Shown here one piece after another: positions 10,175 to 19,373 of a stretch of 64,000 bases of DNA. A model generated the notes under the pieces. That model was not told the origin of the DNA, did not search any database, and saw only the letters and a program-made list of their open reading frames with translations. This DNA comes from Gemella morbillorum. GTDB taxonomy: Bacteria > Bacillota > Bacilli > Staphylococcales > Gemellaceae. How positions within the stretch are numbered: position 1 is the stretch's first letter; the number at the start of each line of letters is the position of its first letter. The stretch spans positions 744,001 through 808,000 of the forward strand of contig NZ_LS483440.1 in NCBI RefSeq assembly GCF_900476045.1, given 5' to 3'. Both the position numbers and the translations under genes were made by a program.

Positions 10175-10183
10175 TGATATAAT
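10175..10183 (+). promoter_or_regulatory. Extended -10 before the PanE-like gene
   Basis: TGATATAAT (10175-10183) is a TGnTATAAT extended -10 element 36 bases before the ATG. No good -35 is seen at 17 bases. Confidence 0.5.
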
Positions 10184-10218
10184 AACAATAGAGTAATTTT
10201 AAATAGGGAGATAAGATA

Positions 10219-11106
10219 ATGAGAATCTTAATATATGGAGCAGGAGTAATTGGATGTTTATATGCGACACTATTTAGTAAAGTGGGATTTGATACAACTA
10301 TATATGCAAGAGGTAGGAGGTTAGAATCTTTTAAACAAAATGGGTTATTATATTTTAAAAATAAAAATATAAAAAAAGCAAATGTGAATATTATTCATAA
10401 GCTAGAAGATAATGATATTTATGATTTTGTATTTTTGACAGTAAAAACAAATCAAATCCATGTAGCATTAGAGGAACTAAAAAATAATAATAGTCCTAAT
10501 ATTGTGACAATGGTTAATACATTAGAAAAATATGATGTGTGGGGGAAAATATGCGGTAAAGGGAGAATAATACCTGCATTTCCAGGAGCAGGAGGTAGTT
10601 TTGAAGGAAATATACTAAAAGCTGCTCTTACGCCTAGTATTATCCAAGCGACGACTTTTGGTGAAATAAATGGTAATAAATCAAAAAGATTATCGCAATT
10701 AGCTATTCTCTTTAAAAAATCTCATATACCTTATAAAATAGAAAAAGATATGCATGCATGGCAATTGTGTCATTTGGCTATGATAGTTCCGATTGCAGAT
10801 GCCTATTATGAAGCTGGTGTTCCAGAAAAAGCAGGAGAAGACAAAGAGCTAATGAAAAAAACGGCAATAAGTATAAAGAAAAATTTGGACTCTCTATGTA
10901 AATTAGGAGTAATGCTAACTCCTAAAAAAATGAAAGTGTTACACATGCTACCAGTACAAATATTGAGTATTGGACTGCGTTTTACATTCCGAAGTGAATT
11001 CGGTAATACATTTATGTATCAACACTCAATGAAAGCTTTAGATGAAATGAGGGTGTTACATAATCAGTTTTATAGTTATGTTGAGAGTGGGGGAGTTAGA
11101 AATTAA
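10219..11106 (+). CDS. Ketopantoate reductase-family protein (PanE/ApbA-like)
   Basis: A 295-residue protein with an N-terminal Rossmann fold (ILIYGAGVIG, residues 3-12, the NADPH-binding GxGxxG) and YARG at the ribose/phosphate-binding position, followed by FLTVKTNQ, where ketopantoate reductases carry a catalytic Lys. The PanE reaction reduces 2-dehydropantoate to pantoate for coenzyme A synthesis. Many paralogues of this family act on other or unknown substrates, and no other pantothenate genes lie nearby, so I call the family only. ATG 10219 has GGGAG upstream. AbiH follows after 85 bases. Confidence 0.8.
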   Translation: MRILIYGAGVIGCLYATLFSKVGFDTTIYARGRRLESFKQNGLLYFKNKNIKKANVNIIHKLEDNDIYDFVFLTVKTNQIHVALEELKNNNSPNIVTMVNTLEKYDVWGKICGKGRIIPAFPGAGGSFEGNILKAALTPSIIQATTFGEINGNKSKRLSQLAILFKKSHIPYKIEKDMHAWQLCHLAMIVPIADAYYEAGVPEKAGEDKELMKKTAISIKKNLDSLCKLGVMLTPKKMKVLHMLPVQILSIGLRFTFRSEFGNTFMYQHSMKALDEMRVLHNQFYSYVESGGVRN

Positions 11107-11191
11107 GATGGATAAAAATTTGGAATATAAATAAATATAGGGGTAGAAAGCTTTGGATAGAAGGGAATTATAAGAGAACAAGAGGTGTAAA

Positions 11192-12577
11192 ATGGAACAT
11201 TTAATAACTCCAGATGTTTTGCTGGTGATAGGAAATGGATTTGATCGTCAATGTGAATTAAAAAGCTCATATTACGATTTTTTAATGTATATATTAAAAA
11301 GTAATGAAGAAAATGAAAATCCAGAAAATGAGATATTAAATAAATATTTAGATTATATAGAATTCTGTTCGGACGTATTTAAAATTAATAATCTTAGTCA
11401 AAATTATAGAAGAAATTATCAAATTGAAGAACTAAACATTTGGTATTTAATCTTTTTATATAAAAAATTATTAATGAAAAAAGATTGGAATTTTATAGAA
11501 GCACAAATTTTGCAGGAGATAACTGTAGATAATTTTGGTCTAAACATATTTTCTAAGGTCGCATTTGGAATTTTAACCAGATACATATTTGACAATAATT
11601 TAGAGAGTAATATAAAATTAGTTTTTAGTAATCTAGATTATAATTTATTACCAAATATATATAATGCATTGGCTTATAACTTATATAGTAAAATTAAGAG
11701 TAAGCAAAATAATAATATAGTATATAAAAATATAATTAATGGGTTAAATGAGTGGAAGGGAGGTATCGATAAAAAGATAGAAGATATATTATTATCTAGT
11801 GAGTATTCAAATGAAAAAGTTAAAGTAGAAGTTGATAAATTAAGAGATTTACTAAACTGTGTTGCAGAGCTTTTATTAGAAGAATTAAAAGAAGTAGAAA
11901 GTGATTTTATTATGTATTTAGATAATAAAATTAATACGCATAATCCCTACTTAAATAATTCAAATATTTTAGCTAGCAATTTGTTGAAGAATAGTAAAAC
12001 AAATAATAAAAATATAAATTGTAATATTTTATCATTTAATTATACTGAACCATGGGGACAAAAATTTAATTTTAGAGATAATTTTATACATGTAAATCTG
12101 GTTAGAAATATTCATGGAACTTTAAAGAATAAAAATATAATCTTTGGAGTTGATGATAATATAATTGATGCTGATAGTGAAAGTTATAGATTTACAAAAG
12201 TATCTAGAATAATGGAAATGAATACTATTAAAGAAAGTATGTCTACTCCAATAAATGTTATATTAGATAAAAGTGTAAGTAGAGTAGTATTTTATGGCCA
12301 TTCTTTATCTGATGCTGACTATGGATATTTTCGGATGATATTTGATGAATATGTAAAAAAAGAAAATGTATGTTTTGAATTTTGCTATACAGTATTTGAA
12401 GGAACTACAGAGAAGAATGAAATTATAAAATTAAGAGAAGGAATTTCAAGGTTATTTGGAAGATACGAAAAAGAGAATTATGAGAGAAAGTATATATTAA
12501 AAGACTTGAATTTAAATAATAGAATAAAATTTAGAGAAATACCTAAATTATCAGATGAAAATAAATTAAAAAATTAG
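11192..12577 (+). CDS. AbiH-family abortive infection protein
   Basis: A 461-residue protein whose start, LLVIGNGFDRQ (about residues 10-20) with SYYDFL just after, is the hallmark of the AbiH phage-resistance family. The C-terminal half adds ILSFNYTEPW, NIHGTL, IIFGVDD and VVFYGHSLSDADYGYF (about 363-380), also typical of AbiH. AbiH was described in Lactococcus as an abortive-infection protein; its biochemical activity is not established. The protein is unusually Asn/Lys/Ile rich and very AT-rich, suggesting transfer. A kinase gene starts 11 bases downstream, so the two probably form one operon. The RBS is GAGGTG. Confidence 0.85.
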   Translation: MEHLITPDVLLVIGNGFDRQCELKSSYYDFLMYILKSNEENENPENEILNKYLDYIEFCSDVFKINNLSQNYRRNYQIEELNIWYLIFLYKKLLMKKDWNFIEAQILQEITVDNFGLNIFSKVAFGILTRYIFDNNLESNIKLVFSNLDYNLLPNIYNALAYNLYSKIKSKQNNNIVYKNIINGLNEWKGGIDKKIEDILLSSEYSNEKVKVEVDKLRDLLNCVAELLLEELKEVESDFIMYLDNKINTHNPYLNNSNILASNLLKNSKTNNKNINCNILSFNYTEPWGQKFNFRDNFIHVNLVRNIHGTLKNKNIIFGVDDNIIDADSESYRFTKVSRIMEMNTIKESMSTPINVILDKSVSRVVFYGHSLSDADYGYFRMIFDEYVKKENVCFEFCYTVFEGTTEKNEIIKLREGISRLFGRYEKENYERKYILKDLNLNNRIKFREIPKLSDENKLKN

Positions 12578-12587
12578 GAGATAAAAG

Positions 12588-14138
12588 TTGATTAAAAGAA
12601 AGACAATTGAAAGAATATCAAAGATTTTTATAGGTGACGAAGCGAGATATTATAAGAGAAAAAGTGGATATGAACTTGTAAAATTTTTCAATAAGAACTT
12701 TGGATATAATCATGAGTATGGAGTTTCTCCTGAAAACCCAAGTACAGAAGGATTTCCAACACGATATATATACGTGTCAGATAGATTAGAAGAATTAATA
12801 AATCTTAAAAGAATCAATATATTTTTTAATATAATACTAGATGAAATATATATTATGAACGATTCAGATATAGCAGAAATAGATGCTTTAGATTTAAAAC
12901 AAAAATTATTTCTAGAATTTAATAGAATACTAAGAATAGACGGATCTGAGTTAGTTGAATTTCAAGGGAATTATATATTAGAAAATATAGATGAGGATCT
13001 CCAAAAAATAGGTGAAGGTGGTTTTGCAGAAGTATTTATCCAAAAATCTACAGGTTATGTAGTAAAGAAATTGAGAAAAGATTATTTGAAAAATAGCGCA
13101 GATAGAAGTAGATTTAAGAGGGAGTTCGAAATAACTAAATCTATAGGCAATATAGAAGGAGTAATTAAAGTAGTAGATTTTAATGAGAATTCATTTAGTT
13201 ATAGAATGGAAAAAGCAGATTGTGCTTTGAAAGAATTTATTGATTTAGATAAGGATTATTCAATTGAGAATAAAGTTTGGATAGTGAATAAATTAGTAAA
13301 AATTATGAAGTTAGTACATGAAAGAAACATATTGCATAGGGATTTAAGTCCTACTAATATATTTAAAGTGGGAAGTAAATTGAAGATTGGAGATTTTGGT
13401 TTAGGGAAAAATATAAATATTATTCATTCACATCAAACAAACGAAACTTTAGGTGTTGGACAATACTTATATTGTTCTCCGGAGCAAATGAGCGGGTTAA
13501 AAAATAGTGATAAAAAAAGTGATGTATATTCGTTGGGAAAAATAATTAATTATATATTCACAAAAGATTCTGAAAACGCGTCTCATGAATTGAAATATAT
13601 TTCAGAAAAAGCTACACATAAGCTTCCTGAATATAGATATAAAGATGCAGGAGAAATGTATGATGCATTACAAAATAGAATTGAAATTAATATGAACGAA
13701 AGTTATAAGTTGAAAATATTTGAAGAAATAAAAAAAGGAAATCTAACTACTGAAGTGGAGGAATTTATTTATGGATTATCTGGGGATGATCTTTGTAAAT
13801 ATTTAGTAGAGAGAAGGGAAGGTTTTTCTATTGCTGTATTAACTATGATGAAAAATGATGAGTCGAAAGCGTTTGATATCATAAGAAGCATAGAAGAAAA
13901 TTACCAGAATTATATTTGGAGAATTAGTGGTGGATATATCGCTTGGGATCCTTTTGGTGAATTGGGCTACTCGGCACTAAATGAAAATAACCCTGAATAT
14001 TCTTATTCAGTAAAAGAAGTTGCTGCTAGAATATTAAGATATGTAGCGAAGGATATAAATAGATTTTCGGCACAAGATATGATAAGGGAATTAAAAATAC
14101 GAGGAATTGATCCAAGTATAGAAGAAATACTAGACTAA
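12588..14138 (+). CDS. Hanks-type Ser/Thr protein kinase, putative defence partner of AbiH
   Basis: A 516-residue soluble protein, with no membrane segment, with an intact kinase core: glycine loop GEGGFAEV (142-149), a Lys pair in YVVKKL (160-161), HRDLSPTN catalytic loop (250-257), DFG (269-271), CSPEQ activation-segment end (296-300) and DVYSLG (312-317). Residues 1-130 precede the kinase and contain GDEARYYKRKSGYELVKFF and GFPTRY; I do not recognise this domain with certainty. Residues 370-516 look helical. It lacks the PASTA repeats of housekeeping PrkC. The start is TTG 12588 with AGGAG seven bases upstream. Only 10 bases separate it from AbiH, suggesting a two-gene defence operon. Confidence 0.85.
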   Translation: MIKRKTIERISKIFIGDEARYYKRKSGYELVKFFNKNFGYNHEYGVSPENPSTEGFPTRYIYVSDRLEELINLKRINIFFNIILDEIYIMNDSDIAEIDALDLKQKLFLEFNRILRIDGSELVEFQGNYILENIDEDLQKIGEGGFAEVFIQKSTGYVVKKLRKDYLKNSADRSRFKREFEITKSIGNIEGVIKVVDFNENSFSYRMEKADCALKEFIDLDKDYSIENKVWIVNKLVKIMKLVHERNILHRDLSPTNIFKVGSKLKIGDFGLGKNINIIHSHQTNETLGVGQYLYCSPEQMSGLKNSDKKSDVYSLGKIINYIFTKDSENASHELKYISEKATHKLPEYRYKDAGEMYDALQNRIEINMNESYKLKIFEEIKKGNLTTEVEEFIYGLSGDDLCKYLVERREGFSIAVLTMMKNDESKAFDIIRSIEENYQNYIWRISGGYIAWDPFGELGYSALNENNPEYSYSVKEVAARILRYVAKDINRFSAQDMIRELKIRGIDPSIEEILD

Positions 14139-14200
14139 TATTTTGTGATAATAATAATATATCCATCTTTAGATTTATTGTATTTTGTACCTCATTTGTA

Positions 14201-14229
14201 TTGCTAATAGAGATACATAAGTGTATAAT
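14201..14229 (+). promoter_or_regulatory. Promoter of the RelB-like antitoxin
   Basis: TTGCTA (14201-14206), 17-base spacer, TATAAT (14224-14229), 27 bases before the antitoxin ATG. Confidence 0.75.
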
Positions 14230-14256
14230 TAAAAGAGACGCACGGAGGTGTTGATT

Positions 14257-14454
14257 ATGACGAGTATAAAGACAGCAACTGTAAATGTAAGAATACAAGA
14301 AAATGTTAAAGTAGAAGCGGAAGCGATACTTAAGAAATTAGGTTTAACAAGGGCAACTGCGATAGATTTATTTTATAGACAAATTATTATGCACAATGGC
14401 ATTCCATTCCCACTTGAAATAAAAAAAGATGCTCCTATAGATAAAAAGAAATAG
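14257..14454 (+). CDS. RelB/DinJ-family antitoxin without its toxin
   Basis: A 65-residue ribbon-helix-helix protein: TATVNVRIQENVKVEAEAIL forms the DNA-binding strand and first helix, LGLTRATAIDLFYRQII the second, and GIPFPLEI is the typical start of the toxin-neutralising tail. Such proteins repress their own promoter and inhibit a RelE/YafQ RNase. The start is ATG 14257 with GGAGG at good spacing; GTG 14248 and TTG 14251 overlap the Shine-Dalgarno. No toxin follows. Within about 115 bases the sequence becomes the inside of an ICE helicase gene, so the toxin was probably lost at a recombination junction. Confidence 0.82.
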   Translation: MTSIKTATVNVRIQENVKVEAEAILKKLGLTRATAIDLFYRQIIMHNGIPFPLEIKKDAPIDKKK

Positions 14455-14570
14455 AAAATTATAAATAAAGAAAAATTATACAAGAGGAAAATCTATTAAA
14501 AAGAGAGGGAATGAAGAGTGGTATTAATTGATAATAGAACAAGTTTTGTCAAAGATGACTTAGTAAAAAC
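14455..14570 (+). other. Recombination scar between antitoxin and truncated helicase
   Basis: This stretch joins a chromosomal or older-island antitoxin to the interior of an ICE gene. It holds only a 26-codon frame from GTG 14519 (starting VLIDNRTSFVKDDLV) that shares no obvious family with its neighbours. The helicase reading frame has a TGA about five codons before its first recognisable residue. Confidence 0.5.
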
Positions 14571-16295
14571 TATGATGATATTAGAGATAAACTTGTAGAT
14601 TTAGGAATACCAAAGGAAGAAATTGCTTTTATCCATGAAGCCAATACTGATAAACAAAAAGATGAACTCTTTGCAAAGGTAAGAAAAGGTGAAATTCGTA
14701 TTTTAATGGGTTCTACTCAGAAGATGGGTGCTGGCACAAATGTGCAAAATAAACTAATTGCAATGCACGATTTAGACGTACCATGGAGACCTGCTGACCT
14801 TGAGCAGAGAAGTGGTAGAATTGTTCGCCAGGGTAACGAAAACAAAGAGGTTAATATTTATCGTTACATCACTGAGAATACATTCGATGCTTACCTTTGG
14901 CAGACGATAGAGAATAAGCAGAAATTTATTTCACAAATTATGACTTCAAAGACTCCTGTTCGTGTTGTAGAAGATGTAGATGAAAGTAGTCTGAACTATG
15001 CTGAGATTAAGGCACTTGCTACTGGTGATCCAAAGATAAAAGAAAAGATGGATTTGGATAATGAAGTCACGAAACTTAAAATGCTTGAAGCAAACTACAA
15101 GTCCAATCGATATAGATTAGAGGATAAGGTTGCAAAGACATATCCTGAAGAAATAGCAAGGACTGAAAAGCTAATTGAAGCAGTGAAAAAAGATATTAAA
15201 AATGTTGAACCACAAGGAAGTGGTGAAAATAAATTCACTTCTATCATGATTAATGGTGAGATAATTCGAGATAAAAAGATAGCTGGAGAAAAGCTCTTAG
15301 AAGCGACTAAAAGCATAAAAATTAATGAAAGTAAGGTTATAGGACAGTACCGAAATATGGACTTAGAGGTAAGCTATAATTTCTTCACCAATGAACATAA
15401 TTTTACTTTAAGAGGTGCTACAAACCATTCAGGAGAGCTTGGTACAAGTGCAGATGGTAATATTACAAGACTAGATAATGCTATTGATAAAATGCCTGAA
15501 AGGTTAAATCGTCTTGAAGAAAAACTCATTATCACAAAGGAACAACTGGAAAATGCCAAAGAGGAACTGAAAAAGCCTTTTGAAAAAGTAGATGAGCTAA
15601 AGACAAAAGTATTAAGACTTGCAGAATTAAACAAGCTACTTGATATGGGAGAAGTGGAAGAAAAAGAAAATTCTAATCCACTAATTGAAGATGTAAAAAG
15701 AGCTATTGTAGATTTTTGTAAAAGGGAATATGAAGAAGACAGTTATACCTATGAAAACTTTAATAATTTATTTCCTGATATTGCTCATATTGGAATTGCA
15801 TATACAACTACACCAGATGAAAAGCATGAAATTCAATATGAAATTAGTTTAAAAGACTTTACAGCTACTCAATATATCAATGGAGAACCTATTACAAAGA
15901 TTGATTATCTCAAAGACCTTGGTAGTAAAGAAAAGGCATTGGAATTTCTAAAACAAGAAATGGAATATGGAGACTTTGGAGAGTTTGTATCTATTGATGA
16001 TAATGACCTTAAAAAAGCATTAGGTCTTGAAAGAGATGGCGATGGTAATATCTATGATCCGCTTGCAAAAGATTTGGACAATGATGGTGTGCCAGATAGA
16101 TGCGATAATGACTTTAGAGATAGTGACTACTTTGAAACTACTTATGATGTAGAGGAGAACCTTAATACAAAGGCAGAAAGCAAAGATAAGGTATCTGAAA
16201 AAGCATCTATCCTGGGGCAGATTAGGTCATATCAGTCAGAAGAAAAACAAACAGAAATAAAAGAAAATAAATCAAAAGAGCATGATGAACGTTAA
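14571..16295 (+). pseudogene. 5'-truncated SNF2-type helicase/methylase of a conjugative element
   Basis: The frame from TAT 14571 encodes the C-terminal part of the very large SNF2 helicase/DNA-methylase proteins of Tn5252-like integrative conjugative elements. Seen: YDDIRDKL, GSTQKMGAGTNVQNKL, then motif VI QRSGRIVRQG, followed by a long charged coiled-coil region and a DxDxDG-like acidic stretch (DLDNDGVPDRCDND) near the end. Full-length relatives are around 2,000 residues or more; here about 575 remain, with an in-frame stop just upstream and no credible start (first ATG 14706 lacks an RBS). It marks a deleted conjugative element. Confidence 0.85.
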
Positions 16296-16318
16296 GGAGC
16301 TTATTTCAAGCTCCTTTT
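16293..16318 (+). terminator. Hairpin after the helicase remnant
   Basis: AAGGAGCTT (16293-16301) pairs with AAGCTCCTT (16307-16315) around ATTTC, overlapping the stop region, with a short T run. It may be a weak or partial terminator because two element genes follow in the same direction. Confidence 0.6.
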
Positions 16319-16348
16319 CAATTTTAGTAGAAAATATGGAGGAATATT

Positions 16349-16588
16349 ATGAACTACAAAGAAATGAGAAATACACTTGAACAAATGGCAAACGAAAATC
16401 ACGAAGATTTTGCTAAGGCACTAATTAGTTTTGAAAAAGGAATCAATGATAAAGATGCCTTGGACAAGTTATACCACAAGTATATGGATAACGACAGTAT
16501 GAGCTTGCTCAATGATGAGTTTGATTACTTGATTGACGAACTTAGAGAAAATGGACAGATTAAAGAAAGTGCAGCCATCGAAAAATAA
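16349..16588 (+). CDS. Small acidic ICE-associated protein
   Basis: A 79-residue, strongly acidic helical protein (MNYKEMRNTLEQMANENHED...). I do not know its function. Proteins of this kind sit between the SNF2 helicase and SSB genes in conjugative elements, which fits its position here. ATG 16349 follows GGAGG at good spacing. The SSB gene starts 12 bases after its stop. Confidence 0.7.
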   Translation: MNYKEMRNTLEQMANENHEDFAKALISFEKGINDKDALDKLYHKYMDNDSMSLLNDEFDYLIDELRENGQIKESAAIEK

Positions 16589-16600
16589 TATAATAATCTG

Positions 16601-17008
16601 ATGAACATTGTTGGGAATATCGTAGGTAAGGTTGAAACAATTGAAAGAGAAAATAAAAATGGAGGAGCCTTTAAAGTAGTTAATTTCTCGGTTGTGTCAA
16701 AAGATGATGAGGGAAATAAGATTTATACAAATTGTTCGGCTTATGGAGATAAGGGAGATATACCAAAGGATTTTAAGCAAGGTGACTTTGTAAAGCTTTT
16801 TGGTCAGGTGAGAACATCCATTGATGATAACGGAAAGGAACATACTAATGTCAGAATCCTATCTTCTAAGCTTTTAAAAGCAAAGGAACAGATGAAGAAC
16901 CAAGAAGAAAAGAAAGAATCTGTACTTGGAGCAATAAAGAAATATAAGGCTGAAGAAAAAGCAAAACCTATTGAGAAGAAAGAATCTTCAAAGGAAACTG
17001 AGAGATAG
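16601..17008 (+). CDS. Element-borne single-stranded DNA-binding protein
   Basis: A 135-residue OB-fold protein of the SSB family: MNIVGNIVGKVETI, FKVVNFSVVSKDDEG, FVKLFGQVRTSIDDNGKEHTN-type strands, then a charged tail (EEKKESVLGAIKKYKAEEKAK). It lacks the DDDIPF-type acidic tip of housekeeping SSB, as is common for plasmid and ICE versions. It would coat single-stranded DNA during transfer. ATG 16601 has no clear Shine-Dalgarno and may be translated by coupling to the gene ending at 16588. A terminator follows. Confidence 0.82.
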   Translation: MNIVGNIVGKVETIERENKNGGAFKVVNFSVVSKDDEGNKIYTNCSAYGDKGDIPKDFKQGDFVKLFGQVRTSIDDNGKEHTNVRILSSKLLKAKEQMKNQEEKKESVLGAIKKYKAEEKAKPIEKKESSKETER

Positions 17009-17014
17009 AATATG

Positions 17015-17052
17015 TCGGTGTGGTCTTAGGGCTGCACCGATTAATTTTTTTT
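17015..17052 (+). terminator. Terminator after ssb, carrying GGTCTTAGGG
   Basis: TCGGTG (17015-17020) pairs with CACCGA (17035-17040), followed by TTAATTTTTTTT. The loop contains GGTCTTAGGG (17022-17031), a 10-mer repeated at 24306-24315 in the putative oriT region. Confidence 0.7.
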
Positions 17053-17084
17053 GTAAAATCGGTTCGAGAAAAGAGAATAAAAGT

Positions 17085-17114
17085 GTACTATAAGTACTAG
17101 TTTTGTGGTATAAT
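17085..17114 (+). promoter_or_regulatory. Promoter and possible operator of the restriction-modification cassette
   Basis: TGGTATAAT (17106-17114) is an extended -10. Upstream, in the -35 region, is the dyad GTAC-TATAA-GTAC (17085-17097). The XRE regulator encoded just downstream could bind there, as controller proteins of restriction systems do. The -10 is solid; the operator role is inferred. Confidence 0.55.
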
Positions 17115-17157
17115 AGAAACGATATGATTTTAACAAGAAAATAACTGGAGGTTAGTC

Positions 17158-17379
17158 ATGTCAAAATTCAGCTATAAAAAATTGTTTAAAAAATTGATAG
17201 ATAAAGATATGAAAAATACTGAACTGATGAAAAAAGCAAAAGTAAGTAAAAGTACATTCTATAAAATTAAAAATGGCGATAATGTCACAACTGATGTGTT
17301 ACTAAGAATCTGTAATGTATTGGAATGTGATATTTCAGAGATTGTAGAATGTGTTAATGATTCTTCGGAGGAAATATAA
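17158..17379 (+). CDS. XRE-family regulator of the restriction-modification cassette
   Basis: A 73-residue Cro/CI-type helix-turn-helix protein: [31 protein letters not shown] spans the HTH, and [16 protein letters not shown] is the typical end of the small YozG-like branch. ATG 17158 has GGAGG at good spacing. The methylase ATG begins two bases after its stop, with the methylase RBS inside this gene, so they are co-transcribed and probably coupled. The position matches controller (C) proteins that time methylase before endonuclease expression; that role is inferred. Confidence 0.82.
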   Translation: MSKFSYKKLFKKLIDKDMKNTELMKKAKVSKSTFYKIKNGDNVTTDVLLRICNVLECDISEIVECVNDSSEEI

Positions 17380-17380
17380 A

Positions 17381-18403
17381 ATGAATTTAATTAGTTTATT
17401 TTCAGGAGCAGGGGGATTAGACTTGGGCTTTGAAAAAGCAGGGTTTAATGTGGTAGCTGCTAATGAATACGATAAAACAATTTGGGAAACATATGAAAAA
17501 AATCATGATACAAAACTTATTAAGGGAGATATTTGTGGTATTCCTTCAGAGATGTTTCCTGAATGTGATGGTATTATAGGAGGTCCCCCATGCCAGTCTT
17601 GGAGTGAGGCGGGGTCATTAAAGGGGATTGACGATCCTAGAGGACAATTATTTTATCAGTACATACGCATTTTGAAAGATAAAAAACCAAAGTTCTTCTT
17701 GGCAGAAAATGTTAAGGGAATGATGGCGAAAAGGCATAATAGTGCGGTTGAAAATATTGTTTCTCAATTTGAGGAAGCTGGCTATGATGTTTTCAGTCAT
17801 TTGTTAAATGCTAGTGATTATGGTGTTCCTCAGGATAGAAAAAGAGTTTTCTATGTTGGATTTAGGAAGGATTTAAACATCAAATTTGAACCGCCTAAAC
17901 CATACGAGTCAAAGTTGACTTTTAAAGATGCGATATTTGATTTAAAAGATTCGGCAATTCCAGCATTAGAAAAAAATAAGACAAATGGTGATAAATGTAA
18001 AGTTTTGAATCATGAATACTTTATTGGTGCCTATTCGCCAATATTTATGAGTAGAAATAGAGTTAGACAATGGGATGAACAGGCATTTACGGTCCAGGCA
18101 TCTGGTAGACAGTGTCAACTACATCCACAAGCACCAGTTATGCCTAAAGTAGAAAAAAATAAAAATATATTTGAACCTGGTAAGGAAGCACTATATAGAA
18201 GATTAACCGTGAGAGAGTGTGCAAGAATACAAGGATTTCCGGACAATTTTAAATTTTATTATACGAATTTGAACGATGCATATAAAATGATTGGTAATGC
18301 TGTTCCTGTGAACTTAGCGTATGTTATGGCTGAATCCATTATAGAAGTTTTGCGTAATTCTAGTTCAAATTTGAGTCGCCTAAAAACAGGCACAGATAAT
18401 TAG
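17381..18403 (+). CDS. DNA cytosine-5 methyltransferase, HaeIII type (GGCC)
   Basis: A 340-residue m5C methyltransferase. Seen: motif [13 protein letters not shown], motif [11 protein letters not shown] with the catalytic Cys, ENV motif VI (AENVKGM), QDRKR motif VIII, and C-terminal [15 protein letters not shown] plus [10 protein letters not shown] motifs IX-X. From memory, the target-recognition part ([19 protein letters not shown]..., [16 protein letters not shown]) follows M.HaeIII almost residue for residue, so GGCC is the predicted site. The next gene is a HaeIII-type endonuclease, which agrees. The start is ATG 17381 with GGAGG; the frame extends 30 bases further upstream into the regulator. 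Confidence 0.92.
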   Translation: MNLISLFSGAGGLDLGFEKAGFNVVAANEYDKTIWETYEKNHDTKLIKGDICGIPSEMFPECDGIIGGPPCQSWSEAGSLKGIDDPRGQLFYQYIRILKDKKPKFFLAENVKGMMAKRHNSAVENIVSQFEEAGYDVFSHLLNASDYGVPQDRKRVFYVGFRKDLNIKFEPPKPYESKLTFKDAIFDLKDSAIPALEKNKTNGDKCKVLNHEYFIGAYSPIFMSRNRVRQWDEQAFTVQASGRQCQLHPQAPVMPKVEKNKNIFEPGKEALYRRLTVRECARIQGFPDNFKFYYTNLNDAYKMIGNAVPVNLAYVMAESIIEVLRNSSSNLSRLKTGTDN

Positions 18404-18416
18404 GCGGAGGTAATTT

Positions 18417-19373
18417 ATGAGTGAAAAAAGTAATAATCAAGGAAGGGCATATGAGTTTTCTTATTTAACTACATTGTTTGAAGAAATATCAAAAGTTCGT
18501 CCGGTAAAAATAGAAAAAAACAGTAGTTTTTATGCTGCAGAACGTGCATGGAATACTTTAACCGATTCTGAAAAAGCTATATACAAGATTAGTGCATTAG
18601 CTGGAGTAAATACTATATTTGAACTTGAACCTTTGATTTTAGATGATGGATTAGATGAGCTGGAATTGAAAATTCAATCAGATGACAAGGGCAAAGAAGG
18701 CGATGTAAGAGATGTACTGATTATTAGACGAGGTATTGAGTGGGAAATCGGTCTTAGCGTAAAACACAACCATTTTGCTGTAAAACATAGTAGATTATCT
18801 AAGAATTTAGATTTTGGGAAAAAGTGGTATGGAATAGAATGTTCTGAACAATATTGGAAGGATATTAAATCAATATTTGAATATCTTGATTCTGAAAAAC
18901 AAAAGGGTTCTAAGTGGAGTGAATTACCTAACAAAGAAGACGATGTATATGTTCCTTTATTAAATGCATTTAAAGGGGAACTGGAGAGACAAAATTGCTT
19001 GTTTGGTAAAGATATTCCTAGATTGATGGTTGAGTATTTGCTTGGAGAATTTGATTTTTATAAAGTAATTGGGATTGATAATAAAAAGATAACTCAAATT
19101 CAAAGCTACAATTTGAGAGGAACATTGAATAGACAGGGTAAAAAGCGTAAAAGAAGTGTTGAATTGCCAATATCAACACTTCCAACAAGGATTGTTAGCT
19201 TGGAATATAAACCAGACAGTAAGAATACATTGGAACTATACCTTGATGGTGGTTGGCAATTTAGTTTCAGAATTCATAATGCTTCGACTAAGGTTGAATC
19301 AAGTTTGAAGTTTGATATACAAATCATAGGTATGCCTACAACAATTATATCGATAGATTGTAGATGGAAATAG
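18417..19373 (+). CDS. Type II restriction endonuclease, HaeIII family (GGCC)
   Basis: A 318-residue protein that I recognise as R.HaeIII-like: GRAYEFSYLTTL, the EKNSSFYAAERAW region, IFELEPLI-x-DGLDELELKIQ and DVRDVLIIRR, then WEIGLSVKHNHFAVKHSRLS and MVEYLLGEFDFYKVI. R.HaeIII cuts GG^CC leaving blunt ends; the predicted length agrees with it. RBS GGAGG lies in the 13-base gap after the methylase. The next gene starts within its last codons. The family call is strong; the exact specificity is inferred from homology. Confidence 0.92.
   Translation: MSEKSNNQGRAYEFSYLTTLFEEISKVRPVKIEKNSSFYAAERAWNTLTDSEKAIYKISALAGVNTIFELEPLILDDGLDELELKIQSDDKGKEGDVRDVLIIRRGIEWEIGLSVKHNHFAVKHSRLSKNLDFGKKWYGIECSEQYWKDIKSIFEYLDSEKQKGSKWSELPNKEDDVYVPLLNAFKGELERQNCLFGKDIPRLMVEYLLGEFDFYKVIGIDNKKITQIQSYNLRGTLNRQGKKRKRSVELPISTLPTRIVSLEYKPDSKNTLELYLDGGWQFSFRIHNASTKVESSLKFDIQIIGMPTTIISIDCRWK

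Noticed and set aside
10219-11106. Naming the reductase panE
   Set aside because: Only the family signature is visible; no pantothenate genes are nearby and paralogues with other substrates are common.
12588-14138. Housekeeping PrkC-type kinase
   Set aside because: No transmembrane helix and no PASTA repeats; paired with AbiH instead of a PrpC-type phosphatase.
14706-16295. Treating the helicase fragment as an intact gene starting at ATG 14706
   Set aside because: Recognisable helicase sequence continues 45 codons upstream of that ATG, there is no RBS, and most of the family's length is missing.
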